Assembly (NCBI GenBank): GCA_008828725.1
Contig: MEHQ01002583.1
Span: 38,618 to 102,617 of the forward strand
Length of the DNA stretch: 64,000 nucleotides
Origin: Saccharina japonica
Taxonomy: Eukaryota > Sar > Phaeophyceae > Laminariales > Laminariaceae
Reading direction: 5' to 3'
The position numbers were made by a program, and so were the translations under genes. The number at the start of each line of letters is the position of its first letter. The stretch's first letter is position 1. Shown piece by piece: positions 1-11,100 of this stretch. The notes below the pieces were generated by a model. That model had not been told where the DNA came from, did not search any database, and was given only the letters and a program-made list of their open reading frames with translations.

Positions 1-35
1 CCCGCCGCCCCCCCCCTCCGTCCAATGACTCTCAC

Positions 36-420
36 CGTTAACAGCGATGGTTCCGCACACGAGGACCGGGTACACCCAGAAGGACCGCTCGAAGCAGTTC
101 TCGGAGCGGAGGACGAAGGTCCGGACGCTCACGAACACCATGACGGCCAGGAGGCCGGAAAGCACGGGAGACAGGACCCACGACGCCACGATCGCGGAGA
201 TCCCCTTCAGGAACGGGAAGCTGTCCGCCTCCTCGTACCACACGACGCAATCCGCGCCCCGGTAGGCCATGGCCATCCCGACGATGCCGCCCACCGTAGA
301 GTGGGTGGTGGAGACAGGCAGTTCCAGGAAGGAGGCCAGGAGGAGCCAGAAGCCGGTGGTGTACACGACGCACATCATGCCGTACATGAGGATGCCGGGG
401 TTGTCCTCGAAGCAGTCCAC
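36..420 (-). CDS. Gene A exon 3 (residues 95 to about 223)
   Basis: 385 nt, acceptor ACACCAG, donor AACG|GTGAGA. It encodes [16 protein letters not shown], the PVSTTH motif, and several hydrophobic helices ending [12 protein letters not shown]. The length matches the equivalent exon of gene B to the base. Confidence 0.94.
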
Positions 421-1428
421 CTGGTGTAGTCGTTGCGTTGCATTTTTCGTTGGTGGTTTGAGTTTTGATGATGTGGTATGGGATTGTTGGGCCTTGAGTC
501 GTGTGGTACAGGGGTAGGAGTTGTGCTTCTCATGGAAGAGGTGGTTGTCGCTTTTGTTTCTGACATCTCCTCGCGCTCGCACGTGGAGCTCGATCTATCA
601 CCCCAAGCAAGAGTTCGGTGAAAAAGGGTTCGCCCAAACCCGACCAACGTTTCTATGCGCGGTATAGTTCTCAACCTGAACTGTTAAAAGGCACGTAATC
701 GTACTAATACCGTAGATGGTTTACCTGTAGACGATCTATCCGTAGATGATCTATCTGTAGGTGATCTACCTGTAGATGACCATACCTGTAGATGATCTAT
801 CTGTAGATGATCTACCTGTAGATGACATATCTGTATATGACCTACCTGTAGATGACATATCTGTAGATGACTTATCTGTAGATGATCTATCTGTAGATGA
901 CCTATCTGTAGATGATCTACCTGTAGATGACCTACCTGTAGATGACCTACCTGTAGATGACATATCTGTAGATGACCTATCTGTCCTACGTGCGCGAGTT
1001 TTCGAATGGTCTAATGTCGGGCGAGGTACTCGTATAGTGTGTGCAGGTCTTCAAGCGAGGAAAGCTTCAGGAGCATTATTACGTAGTACCCCCATCACAG
1101 AACGCCTCATTACGAGTGTAACAATCAATGGCGTGAGCTTCTTTTGCAGGGCTATACTTCAGTGCCTCTCCACAAACTCCAGGTTTCCTTCGTTCAATCT
1201 CAATCTTCCATTTTGTTTCGTTCATGAAGCTGGAACTATTAGTAACGAGTGCTGGATCATACCCACACTTAATCTATAGATAGCCAGTCGTGCCACGGAG
1301 CGTTAGATGTCGGTCTCCTGATTATTGCTGCACTATACTATTACGGGGGACCATAGTAAACACTAGTAAATAGGATCAAATATTGTTAGTAAACATACGG
1401 AAATATATAATATATATATATTATTATA

Positions 1429-1459
<31 letters not shown>

Positions 1460-4400
1460 CAATATCGTACAGCAGTAGGTCCTATTTACTATGGTCTCCC
1501 ATATTAGTGCGGCAAGTAGTTATTAATAGTAATACGCGGGCTTTGGTCGGTCAGCATTATGAACTACGTAGACGATGTTGGATAGTATAGTGCTTGGAGT
1601 GGCGGTGCGTAGCTTTTTGCTGGGAGAGGGGGTGGTTGTCGCGAGCATGCTGAGAGGTGTAGGTGTATGTGTTTCGCGCCGTTGGAGGCAAGGGCGAGAT
1701 TTTTTCGGCGTGCATTTTGTTGGTTGTTGTTGCTGCTGCTGTTGTTGTCGATGGTGTTGTTGTTGGTGTTGGTGGTGGTGGTGATTTTGTTGTTGTTGGT
1801 GTTGTTGTCGTTGTTATTGCTGTTGGTGTTGTTGATGTTGTTGATGTCTCGTTGTTGTCGTTGTTGTTGTTGTTGATGATGTTGGTTCCGTTGTTGTTGT
1901 CGTTGTGGTTGTTGATGTCTCGTTGTTGTTGATGTTGTCGGCGTCGGTGTCTTCGTATTTGCTATTGTTATTGTTGCCTTGTTGTTGTCACGTTCTTCGT
2001 GTCATTAGTGTTGATGCTGCTGATGTCGCGTACACCAGATGAATATGATCCTCGTAGTAAGTAAGGCTTTCTTGTACGAAGTATTCGCTCAACAAGAGTA
2101 CCGTTTCATTTATTATGTTTGATTCGATTCCTACAAGTTACATACGAAGTATTGGTACCCGGTGCTATCATGTTGCTAGCTGTCTGGAGTGCAACAACAC
2201 AGAACACGGGAGAAGAAGGAGGAGAGCCATAAACGAAACAGCGGGGTTGCCGCAAGTTTTCGAATTCCGCTCGACGAATTGTCAGGTCACACTGCAGTTC
2301 TTGTCAGGTTTATTTGCCGGGCGGGAGGAGAGGCCAGCTGCTCTAGTTCACGCGTTGATTTTGCGTACCGTTGTGGAGGATGCGATAGAAATTTCTGCGG
2401 AAGATAGAGAGACACCGCCGCTTCTCCTATCTATTACCTGGTATCCATTATGCAGATCAACAGGGGGGAGAGCGAGTGGTCGTCCTCGATTGCATTATTA
2501 GCTTCATTTTTCTTTCACGCAGCAGTCACAACTAACTCCATCCAGATATTACGAAGTTAATCCAGATGCCGGTAGTTTACAGCCAGTCAGCATTCATTCA
2601 TTCTTCGTGGACTGCTGTTTGTGCACAACCGGCGGTCAGGCAGTCAGTCGTGGTGTTGGTGTGCACTGGTGGAGGGCGTTACTTGCCGCTGTTTACTGTT
2701 GTTGTTGTTGTTGTTGTTGCTGCTGGAGGTTTTACTATAACCGCTACTACTCTATCTACTGCTGTACCAGGTATATGATATGTGCTGGTTGTGGTGTACT
2801 GCTTGTTGCACTGCTGTTTACTCGCTTCGACGGCTATTATTAATAGTAATTAATTCCATTTTATTATGTTCATATTTATTAGACTAGCCTGACAACTATG
2901 ATGGGTTAGATGAACGGACTGCATAATAAATAAAATGTATGCGCGCAACGTCCCGCCAGAACGTCCCGCCCGAGTCCCTCTCTCTCTCTCTCTCTCTTTC
3001 TCTCTCTGCCCTTTTCTGCTGTTGTGGTGGCACACGGCGGCAGCGTTCAATTTAGCAACAACGCGGTCGACCATGTACATATATGCATACGCTCGGAGTC
3101 GCGAGAGAGCGACGAGGGCTAGGAAGAAAGAAGTCAACTCGTCCAACCGCTCTCACCCCCCCCCTCATCATCATCATCATCGTCAGCTGGCAGCTGGCCT
3201 GTTCATCCTTGCCTGGACCGCAGGGAAGGGTCGCGGCGCCCCCAAAAACTTTCTGCGTTTTTTTTAACCATTTTCACAACAACAAATATATGATTTTCCC
3301 ACATGTGTGTTTTCACATTAAACCGTTGTTTCTACAAGTATACAAGTATTAGACACCTAATAAGAAAGTCAGGCTGATATTTAGAGGAAAATAAGAAATT
3401 ATGGAGGGGTTATCCTGAAATTAGTGTGGAAAGCACCCTATCATAGCTCAAATAAGAAATCCAGCCTGGACCATATTTCCTGTTTCTTATTATTAATATT
3501 ATAGGTGTCCTGTACTGTCTGTATACCCGTCGACATCCAGCATCCAGCACACCCAGTCAGCGTCCGTGCCCATTCTTCATCCTACGTATGATACGTACGA
3601 GAGAGATACAACAAGTTCTGTGGTCACAAAATCACGAAACAGAGACACTACGTACGTCGTACATTTTTTATATGAAACGAATGTTCACATTTTATCAGAA
3701 AACAACCCGTCCGCAATATACTATTAATAACAAGCACTTCTGGCTGCAGCTACATCAACAACAACAGCAGTAAGGCGGTGGTGTGCCAGAGACAGCAATA
3801 TGACCGCCTTATAGAGGGAAGGCGCCTAATTCAGTCCAGGTGAAGACTGACGCGTACTGTGTGCAGGTTGCACCTGCAAAAGTTTTTGTGCAGGATGCTG
3901 GTTTTAATGTGTGAGGCTGGCCTTTTGGGCCGCATGTTTTTTTTTGGAAAAACGCCACCAATGCGGCGGAGCCGCGTGGCTGCCCCTGCCGACCTCGTGC
4001 TCCCCAAGGGGTTCGGGTTCGGGTTAGGGTTAGGGTTAGGGATAGGGTTGTGTCTGGGGTTGGCTTGGTCTGGGTCGACGGGCAAGGATGAAATTGGCCA
4101 CACACAGCCTGCACAAAAACTTTTGCAGGTGCAACCTGCACATAACGCACGCCGTGAAGACTGCAATTCCCCAGTCGCGCCAAGCGATTCTGACCGCCTT
4201 ATATCGGGATACCACCTCAGACAGCCTTATTGGGGGACCCTTACTATGCACTACCTCAGAGTATAGCTGTGCCTTAAGGGCTTCGAGGGACACCGATAAA
4301 TCTCGACACTAAACGACGCCTCGACACCGTGCACGAAGCTGCCTGGGCCAGTCAGTATTGATGGGGTGGGGTGTCCCTCCCGCCCCCCCGAATATTCCGG

Positions 4401-7400
4401 AGTGCAACGCATACATAACACAAAAGGAGATGCTTTATACCACACGTGCGCGGCATCTTTATGGTGGTGGTGGTGGTACTTGTACAGCTGCACGCTCTTC
4501 CTAGACGGTCACCAAATAATTGATGCTACTCTGGGCGGATTTGTAAGGTACGCTGGGGTATAAATACGAAGACCAAACGCTCCTTACATTTCCGCCCAGA
4601 GTGGTACCTGGTACCACTCTGTCCGTGAATATAAGGATCGTTTAGTATTTCCATCAGAGTTCAAACGGTGACTATATTCCGGACCAGGGGGTCAATTCAT
4701 ATATAGGGCCCACAGTTTTTGTCGTCGAAGGTTTATCATGTCGAACGACGACAAAAAAAGCTATCAGAACACGCGATCGAAGTATCACAACATGCAGATC
4801 GCAACAAACATGATGATATTCGACCCAGTTTTCGATCTAACGGGTATACTCGTATCTGTTTTTATTTCTTCAACTTTTATAAAACATGATAATAAGCTTG
4901 CTGCAGACGGGAGAGTAGTGGAGCGTATAATATACGTATATATATACATATGTATATATAATTTATTTACATAAGGAATCAACTAACTCTGAGAGCGCCT
5001 ATTAATAGTAGCGTGCGTAGGCACGATTCGATGCGAGTCGACGAGGGAAGAAAGGGCTCCAGAAGTCTTCTCGCGATAAAAATGCAAGCCACGAACCGTA
5101 GTGGGAGAGGAAGGAGAGGAGCCTACTTTGTGACCCCCAGATCTGAGCTACCACTAGGAAGCAGAGATAAGAGACGGTCGAAGACATAATAAATGGGATG
5201 GGAAAAAACAAAAACAAAAAAAAACGTAACGTAACGTAAAACTCATAGTGCAATTGTTTAGGAGCTCTCGCGACCCGCAACGGCCATCACGTAGCGCAAA
5301 CTCAACGGTCTCACGAAAAAAAAAAATCGTGCCTCTGGCCTAATGGGCTACGATCCCCCCAAATGGGCTACGACCATCCAAAATGGGCTACGACCCTCCA
5401 AAAAAAGGAGGGTCATAGCCCGTACGTAGCCTCTGATGGCGAAAGCGCTGCACAAGCAAAACGCCTCGCCCCTACATGTATGGCGTTATGACGTTTTTTT
5501 GCTGTGGTCAGGGGCGTCTATTCTGGGGGTCTTAGCAGGTGTGGGACCAACTCTCGCGGGTGGGACCGGGCCGGGCCGGGCCGGGCCGGCCGCTTTCTTA
5601 CATATGAAGCCGTCATCATGCGAAGCACCCACCCATACCAAGGCACGAACCGTAGTAGGGAGGAGGGAGAAGAACCTACTTAGTGACCCCCGATCTGAGT
5701 TTTACGACTATGGAGGGAGAGGGACAGAAGTGCGAAGATAATAAATGTGATGGAAAAATATATATACGTACCAGTACATGTATCAGTAGTGGACAAACAC
5801 TGTTGTTGTTACGTAGTGGGTTAGGGTTAAGGTTCGGTCTGAGGGTCAACATACTACTATCAAGACAAAACCCCCATTCTAAAGATCCACTATCATCACC
5901 CTTTGTCCACCCCTCATGTATATACCAGGCCAGGGTATCACACCTGTCACAATAGACAACAGAGTGTAGTGGCGGCCCTGTTCGACACAGAAACAACATG
6001 GTTACATATTCATATATACAAGAGAGGATACCGGGGAAACATGGTTATACGAAGTAATAGACATTGTTCATTTTATGTTTTCCAACATTTGTTTGTTGTT
6101 GTTGTTGTTGTTGTTGTTTCGCTTTCTAAAAGAGCTATTCAATATAATACGCAAGACATTTTGGACTTTTTGGCTGAATCACTATACGCAACGGGGTGAA
6201 GATTTCCAGATATTACACGTATCATATACAAACAATTGAGGTATTCTGTATCAACGGCGGTATGCCGTATGTACCACTCTGGGCTTAAATATAAGGACCG
6301 CTTGGTTTTCATATTGATGTATAAATGATCCTTATATTTTCGACCAAAGTGGGGTGTATAAATGGTCCTTATATTTTCGACCAGCGTGGGATGTAGCATT
6401 GCGGGGGAGCATCGTAGAAATCAGGACCTCAAATGATTACGAGTGTTAATAACTATTATATATAGTAAAAATACCGGAAAGTATAGTTTTTTGTCCATGT
6501 CATGGGTCCTGATTACTATGGTCCCCCGTAATATTTTATCCTTGGCATCCTCGACAATGATGTGGTGAAGCTTGAGCTTCAACATTGATCACTCATGAGC
6601 ACTCCGAAAGAAGAATTGTATACATAGAAAAACATCCATAACAACATCTAGATTGGGGAAGGTTGGAAGATCGGCTGGCAGGTTGGGCGTCAGGCTTCAT
6701 CATGGTGAAACACACAGCAGCCAACCTCAACACAGCACCAACAACAACAGAGAGGGTACTACCTGGTATATACACCCAGCAACATAATTGTATTACTTGT
6801 GTCCACGCATCACAGCCTGCAGCACGGAATAGCGTCATCACACAGAGTAGCAGTAAGTAAGGTAAAGGCGTACTACAGAGTACAGGAGGAGGAACGCACG
6901 GAGCACAGCGTCTGACTACGTCTCACGTACGAGCGTACCGGGGCACAGCTACGGTACGCTACGTATTGCATATTAATCATAATACGTAGCTACTGTATGT
7001 AGAGGCTAAGACGGGGGGGGGGGGGCGTACCAGTGGAGCCATACGTACGTACTCGTAGTATTAATATTATTAGTACATAATACGTACCACTCTGTCCCGA
7101 ATTATAAGAACCGTTTTGATTGAATAGTAATGGGGAAAAGGTGCTTATATTTCGGTACAGAGTGGTACCAGTTACCTGATTTTCTCCTCTGCCTAAGTAC
7201 GACACGTGACATATTTATCTAATAATAATATCATATTACATCATATATAGATATACCTATTAAACATTACACGCATTTTATTATTTTATTATTATTATTA
7301 ATATGGTGTAATAGTCGCACAAAACAAACAGACGCTTTTCCCGTCGTCGCAGCGGACCCCTCTGGTCTTCCGAAAGTAAGTGTCTATTGATCCCCGCTGA

Positions 7401-9600
7401 ATGTGTTTTTCTTTGTACCTGTACCTCTTGGAGGACAGCGTATTTACACCCTCGTGGTGGGGACAAACCTAAATATAGAACTCGTATATGCGCGTATTAT
7501 AAGTCATACGAGTATGATATTTACTACTGCTGGTATCTACGTAGGCTTCTGTAAAAAGGGCGGCACTGACATTCACTCTATACATATACCGGTCGTGGGT
7601 GCTATATACAATCACCACGACCTTACGAAGTACCAGGTACTATTTGCTACGTACTATACTGCTATACAAGCAGTAGTAGTACTACTCCTAAGCAGTACTA
7701 CGTAGTAAGAGTCAAGGGATTCACGTCGTTAGACCTTTTGCTACTGGAAATAGTATGCCACACTAACCCCAAGTATTTCGTCCCCAAAAACCTGGGTGAG
7801 TTTCTGGAAGGGTTAAAACAGCTCCAGTTTGGGCAAGCTAGCCTTGCTGTTTGTTGTGGAAAAGGCTAGAACAAGGGGACAGGAAGCAGTAAGTGGGAGA
7901 AAATAAGCTGTTGTGTATGTAGTATCATACACACATAAATAATACGAAATACAGGAGTAACTAGTAAGGTATTATTCATGAACAACATTGGCGTCGACGG
8001 AACCTGACATTCATTCGTAAGCATCCCTATATTTTAACGCTTAATAAAGGAAATTCACCGACACTCCAAACAAGACGCGAAAAAAAAACTTGTTGACAAA
8101 AAAACCGCCAGCAACATCTCAAATCACTAAAAACAAAAAACAATATCCAGCAACACTAAAAACAAGACGACAATATTTCAAGATTCCGTCTTTTTCGTTG
8201 ATGCCTGGCATTTGTTTGGAGGTCCTCGGTATACTCGTATAATATACCAGGTATCATATAGCTGTACGAGGGAAGAAAGTAAGTGCTGACTGAAGTCTTC
8301 TCGCGATAAAAACGCAAGGCACGTACCATAGTAGTGGGGAGGAGGGAGAAAAGCCTACTTATTATAGTGACCCCGGATCTGAGTTACGACTTTTACGGGG
8401 GACCCTAGTAAATAGGACCAAATATTGGTAGTAAAAATGGGTAAATATATAGGTTTTTGTATGTAGCGTAGGTCCTATTTACTATGGTCCCCCGCAATAA
8501 GAGGGAGAGAGAAATGAAGGGCGAAGATAATAAATGGAATGGACAAGAAAAAAAAAAAAAAAAACTTGAAGGAGGAGAGGAGGGTCTTGGAGACTCACAT
8601 CGGCGATGCCCTTGCGAATGGTCTTGGTAACGTGGCTGCCCAGGAGCAGTGCGCCCAGGAATTCGAAAATCGCAGCGAAGCAGATAGCCTGCGTCGAGGA
8701 CCATCATCATGGCAGGAGGAAACCGTATCGGATTGGAGTCACGGGGGCCGAGAGTGGCTCATCATCATCATGCCACTCGATCATGCTGTTTTTTTTTTTG
8801 TTGGTCGGTAGAACTAACTACGCTGAGTACAACATAACAACAACAATGAATGTGTGTGTTGTCTTCATTATTTCGTTATTTCTACCCCAACAGCAGCATC
8901 ATCATCATCAGTACACCAGTGTCCGTCCTGATTCCTTGTCCTTCTCACGCTGCATAAAACACACACCGGGTACGATACAGCATATATATACACTTGTTAT
9001 GAGAAAAACATAATACATACTGTATAATACAAAACTACACAAAACAGTAAGTAAATTAGTATTACTGCTGCTGCTGCTGCTGCTGCTTAAAGCGCATGTA
9101 TGTATGTGTACAAACTACTTACTTGCAGTACAAACTACACAGCGGTGCGTTACGAAGCAGTTCGTACCCCGAAGTAGCCAGAGTTCAGAGAGGTCTTATG
9201 TTATGCGTACCCTCGAAATCGAAAACAACAACAACAGCAGCAGCAGCAGCAGCAATTTCATGCGACTCCGTGTGAAATCCCGCCCCCGACGCAACGCAAC
9301 GTGGCGGACCTCGACTGCAACCTATGCATGGCCACAGGAGGACACACCGCTTACGATGTCCGAGCGCATCGAGAAGAAGCGGGCGCGTACCACGCCGCAT
9401 GCACGCACCTGTCGCAAAGTAATCGCCTTCGCTCCCACGGAGGTGGCAAACGCGTTGGCGACATCGTTAGCTCCGATGCCGAACGCGGCGAAAAACGCGC
9501 CGAAGGCGCCGAGAATGACGATCCACAGGAACTGATCGGTACTTTCCGGGACCAGGATGCGCTCTTCGACGATACCACTCGTGAACGCCATGTCTGCCAT
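36..9600 (-). CDS. PiT/PHO4-family inorganic phosphate transporter, gene A (5' part; continues off left edge)
   Basis: Partial gene with three exons: 9600-9409, 8688-8599 and 420-36. The PHO4 family carries inorganic phosphate across membranes with Na+ or H+ and has two inverted half-domains. Seen here is the N-terminal half: [15 protein letters not shown] at residues 43-57 (first family signature), the [10 protein letters not shown] helix in exon 2, and [15 protein letters not shown] in exon 3. The start is taken at 9600 (MADMAF); a second in-frame ATG lies at 9591. Donors are GTGCGT, GTGAGT and GTGAGA; acceptors all end in AG. Exon 3 ends in phase 1 at AACG, exactly where the matching 385-nt exon of gene B ends. 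Over exon 3 the two proteins are about 68% identical by eye. The C-terminal half must lie left of position 1. Substrate and family are firm; the coupling ion and membrane location are inferred. Confidence 0.93.
707..988. repeat. 15-bp minisatellite, about 18 units
   Basis: The unit is close to CTGTAGATGACCTAC, with C/T and A/G variation between copies. Because 15 is a multiple of three it leaves a frame open on the plus strand that reads [10 protein letters not shown] repeats. There is no other sign of coding. Confidence 0.95.
1344..1500. mobile_element. MITE family 1, copy with TA-repeat interior
   Basis: Terminal inverted repeats begin CGGGGGACCATAGTAAA and end with its reverse complement (TTTACTATGGTCTCCC). 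The interior carries a TA dinucleotide expansion (about 1407-1451). The same ends occur at 6402, 8396 and 10520. Confidence 0.85.
1719..1990. repeat. Imperfect GTT/GTC trinucleotide tract
   Basis: About 270 bp dominated by GTT, GCT and GTC triplets. It leaves several plus-strand frames open as valine/leucine/cysteine runs, which I treat as low-complexity artefacts. A purer GTT run lies at 2698-2722 and a CT run at 2977-3008. Confidence 0.85.
3353..3508. mobile_element. MITE family 4 with AATAAGAAA ends
   Basis: Left end ACACCTAATAAGAAA; right end TTTCTTATTATTAATATTATAGGTGT. Internal AATAAGAAA and a TCAGGCTGATATTT segment resemble the subterminal zone of the larger element at 47048-49331. A second copy lies at 11972-12139. 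Confidence 0.75.
3860..4142. mobile_element. 35-bp-TIR element with internal telomere-like tract
   Basis: The left arm at 3860-3894 (starts TGTGCAGGTTGCACC) is exactly repeated in reverse at 4108-4142. Between them lies a GGGTTCGGGTTAGGGTTAGGG-type tract at about 4010-4050 and a GGCTGGCCTTTTGGGCC segment. A diverged relative without clear arms lies at 22085-22394. Confidence 0.88.
4523..4662. mobile_element. MITE family 2 (CCACTCTG ends), two adjacent copies
   Basis: First copy about 4523-4606: it begins TGCTACTCTGGGCGGA and ends TTCCGCCCAGAGTGGTA. A second, partial copy starts TACCACTCTGTCCGTGAATA at about 4610. The shared subterminal motif is ATATAAGGA or its complement. Confidence 0.8.
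5009..5235 (+). mobile_element. SINE copy, 5'-truncated, with A-rich tail
   Basis: It shares GACGAGGGAAGAAAG, TTCTCGCGATAAAAATGCAA, CCTACTTTGTGACCCC and a GACATAATAAATGGGATGGG end with copies at 5636, 8262, 10620 and 41000. It is followed by an A-rich tail (about 5200-5228), as expected of retroposed SINEs. The tRNA-like head is missing. Confidence 0.82.
5341..5430. repeat. Three tandem AAATGGGCTACGACC units plus inverted unit
   Basis: Three near-copies of AAATGGGCTACGACC are followed by GGAGGGTCATAGCCCGTA in reverse, so the segment could fold into a hairpin. A short GGGCC run follows at about 5566-5590. Confidence 0.75.
5636..5755 (+). mobile_element. SINE 3' fragment
   Basis: It contains the CGAACCGTAGTAGGGAGGAGG, CTACTTAGTGACCCCCGATCTGAG and AAGATAATAAATGTGATGG landmarks of the SINE family and ends in an A/T-rich tail. 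Confidence 0.78.
6271..6391. mobile_element. MITE family 2 copy with duplicated right end
   Basis: Starts TACCACTCTGGGCTTAAATA. The right end (CCTTATATTTTCGACCA) occurs twice in tandem, about 38 bp apart. Confidence 0.75.
6402..6528. mobile_element. MITE family 1 copy
   Basis: Begins CGGGGGAGC and ends TTACTATGGTCCCCCG. The interior is AT-rich and its left arm is more diverged than its right. Confidence 0.75.
7084..7168. mobile_element. MITE family 2, short intact copy
   Basis: 85 bp. Left arm TACCACTCTGTCCCGAATTA; right arm TATTTCGGTACAGAGTGGTA. Confidence 0.85.
8262..8565 (+). mobile_element. SINE copy interrupted by a MITE
   Basis: The SINE landmarks run from ACGAGGGAAGAAAG through GACCCCGGATCTGAGTTACG, are interrupted by the MITE at 8396-8494, and resume with AATGAAGGGCGAAGATAATA and an 18-base A tail. 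The tail end lies about 30 bp from the exon 2 donor of gene A. Confidence 0.88.
8396..8494. mobile_element. MITE family 1, compact copy nested in a SINE
   Basis: 99 bp. Left arm CGGGGGACCCTAGTAAATAG; right arm CTATTTACTATGGTCCCCCG. It is the cleanest copy of the family here, and its insertion into the SINE gives relative ages. Confidence 0.92.
8599..8688 (-). CDS. Gene A exon 2 (residues 65-94)
   Basis: 90 nt, acceptor GACGCAG, donor GAT|GTGAGT. It encodes [17 protein letters not shown] followed by [13 protein letters not shown], a helix plus a charged loop conserved in PHO4 proteins. Both junctions are phase 0. Confidence 0.92.
9065..9088. repeat. CTG microsatellite (8 units) in gene A intron 1
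   Basis: Perfect CTG run. Similar CAG/CTG runs lie at about 9235-9254 in the same intron, 9694-9717 upstream of the gene A start, and about 38401-38425 and 53097-53120. Confidence 0.9.
9409..9600 (-). CDS. Gene A exon 1 (residues 1-64)
   Basis: 192 nt, phase 0 at its end, donor CAG|GTGCGT. It encodes a short hydrophilic lead, then [10 protein letters not shown] and the first membrane helices with the GANDVANAF signature, ending TLRQ. The 5' side carries a CTG/CAG microsatellite about 100 bp upstream of the ATG. Confidence 0.93.
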
Positions 9601-9859
9601 GGGTGCTGCACACGCCAAGTGGACGTTTCAGGGGGGGGTGAGGGAGCGGAGTCGCACCGGTAAGCGAGGCGGCGCTGCTGGTTGGTGCTGTTTTGCTGCT
9701 GCTGCTGCTGCTGCTGTGCTGCTGTGTACGTAGCGGGTTGGTTGATTTGTGTTGTGTTTGTGTGTTGTGAGTGAGGGAGAACTGCTGTTGTTGCGTGGAA
9801 AATGAAAAGACACAGCAGCGGAGAGCGGAGAGCGGAGCGAATCTCTGTCTAATTAAAAA

Positions 9860-10500
9860 ATGGTCGAAACCAATACGACACCTGGTACGTGCGATATAAT
9901 ATACATGGATATAATATACATGGTATTTATATGTACGAGTACGTATATTTTTATATATTTAATACGTACATACATGTCCTGTGATACGTATATACGAGAT
10001 AATATACCTGGTATATATTTATATTCACACGTGTATGAATAGATACACCGGTAATATATTCCGAATTCAGAATAATTGGGTTTGCTGTTTTTTGTGGTGC
10101 AGTAGTAGAACAGTTAGTTGTTGTTTACATATTCTGTACGCGTACTTTATATACGAAGACTACGTCATATATTATTAAGTAGTGCCACACACATATTATA
10201 CATGCAAAAAACATAACGTAACAATGATCTCGTATATATTCATACAGGTACATACCGGTACATACTCGTCTACACTGCTCTGCTGTACAATACCAGGTAC
10301 GTATATATTTGAGCTAAAATGCTACACGGCGGGCAGGCTTATCAATTGTCGAGCCCTCCGCCCATGTAAAAAAACGTTAAATCTTCAAATCGGAATATAT
10401 CCAGAAGCTCTGTGGAGCTATGGAGACCTTTTCATACAGAACACTGACTGCTTGTATATTCGTATACCATCAGACATGAGCCTAACAGCAGCACGTATTA
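9860..10500. other. AT-rich intergenic DNA upstream of gene A
   Basis: Short motifs such as ATACCTGGTA and TATACGAGTACG recur, but no gene, promoter motif or complete element could be recognised. The gene A promoter presumably lies between about 9601 and 9860; I see no clear TATA box. Confidence 0.5.
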
Positions 10501-10519
10501 CGTATTCCATGTACTATTA

Positions 10520-10617
10520 CGGGTGACCATAGTAAATAGGACCTACGGTACATACAAAAACCTATATATGTCCCTATTTTGACGAACAATATTTGGTCCT
10601 ATTTACTATGACCCTCG
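10520..10617. mobile_element. MITE family 1 copy
   Basis: 98 bp. Left arm CGGGTGACCATAGTAAATAG; right arm TTGGTCCTATTTACTATGAC. It lies directly upstream of a SINE. Confidence 0.85.
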
Positions 10618-10619
10618 GT

Positions 10620-11100
10620 AATACCACTGGGCTGACGCCTTCGGAGACGGACGCACTGACTGGTTGATGTACGAGTAGATGTTTCCAACGTCTGCTTGAT
10701 TGAGTTTTGTTAGTATACCCCACGCCCCAGTGAAATGACAGGTGAATCTCATCCCTGTTAGAGTCAAGATCGTGGGTTCGAGCCCCCCCGAGTGCATGCT
10801 CGTATAATACATACGTACTCGAAGGGACTTTTTCTCTCAAAAAATATCTTGACATATATATATAGCGGAAAGCGCGAGAGCGTGAGTTAAGCAAAATTCG
10901 ATGAAAATCGACGAGCGTTGGGAATGCTGAACGCTCTGCGCGATAAAAACCAAAGCACGAACCGCTCGTAGTGAGGGGGGGGGAGAAGAGCCTGCTTTGT
11001 GACCCCGGATCTGAGTTACGACTACAATAGTCACTATATATGGAGGGAGAGGGACAGAACTGCGAAGATAATACATGGGATACGAAAAAATATAAATATA
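10620..11100 (+). mobile_element. SINE copy with tRNA-like head
   Basis: The tRNA-like promoter region includes a GTTAGTATACCCC box-A-like stretch and GTGGGTTCGAGCCC (box B) at about 10771-10785. The family body follows (GATGAAAATCGACGAG, GCGCGATAAAAACC, TGACCCCGGATCTGAG) and it ends AAGATAATACATGGGATACG with an A/T tail. This copy shows that the family is tRNA-derived and would be transcribed by RNA polymerase III. Confidence 0.82.

Larger units (their letters stand above)
421..8598 (-). other. Gene A intron 2 (about 8.2 kb), filled with repeats
   Basis: No exon of the transporter or of any other gene was recognised here. It holds a 15-bp minisatellite, GTT-rich tracts, three SINE copies, several MITEs of at least four families, and a 35-bp-TIR element with telomere-like DNA. 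The remaining stretches, for example 2000-2690, 4665-4990 and 7170-8260, show no features I can name. Confidence 0.8.

Noticed and set aside
776-1279. 167-codon plus-strand frame with VDDLP repeats
   Set aside because: It is the translation of a 15-bp minisatellite; nothing outside the repeat looks like protein.
4010-4050. A true telomere or chromosome end
   Set aside because: The tract is short, imperfect and enclosed between inverted repeats, with unique DNA on both sides.
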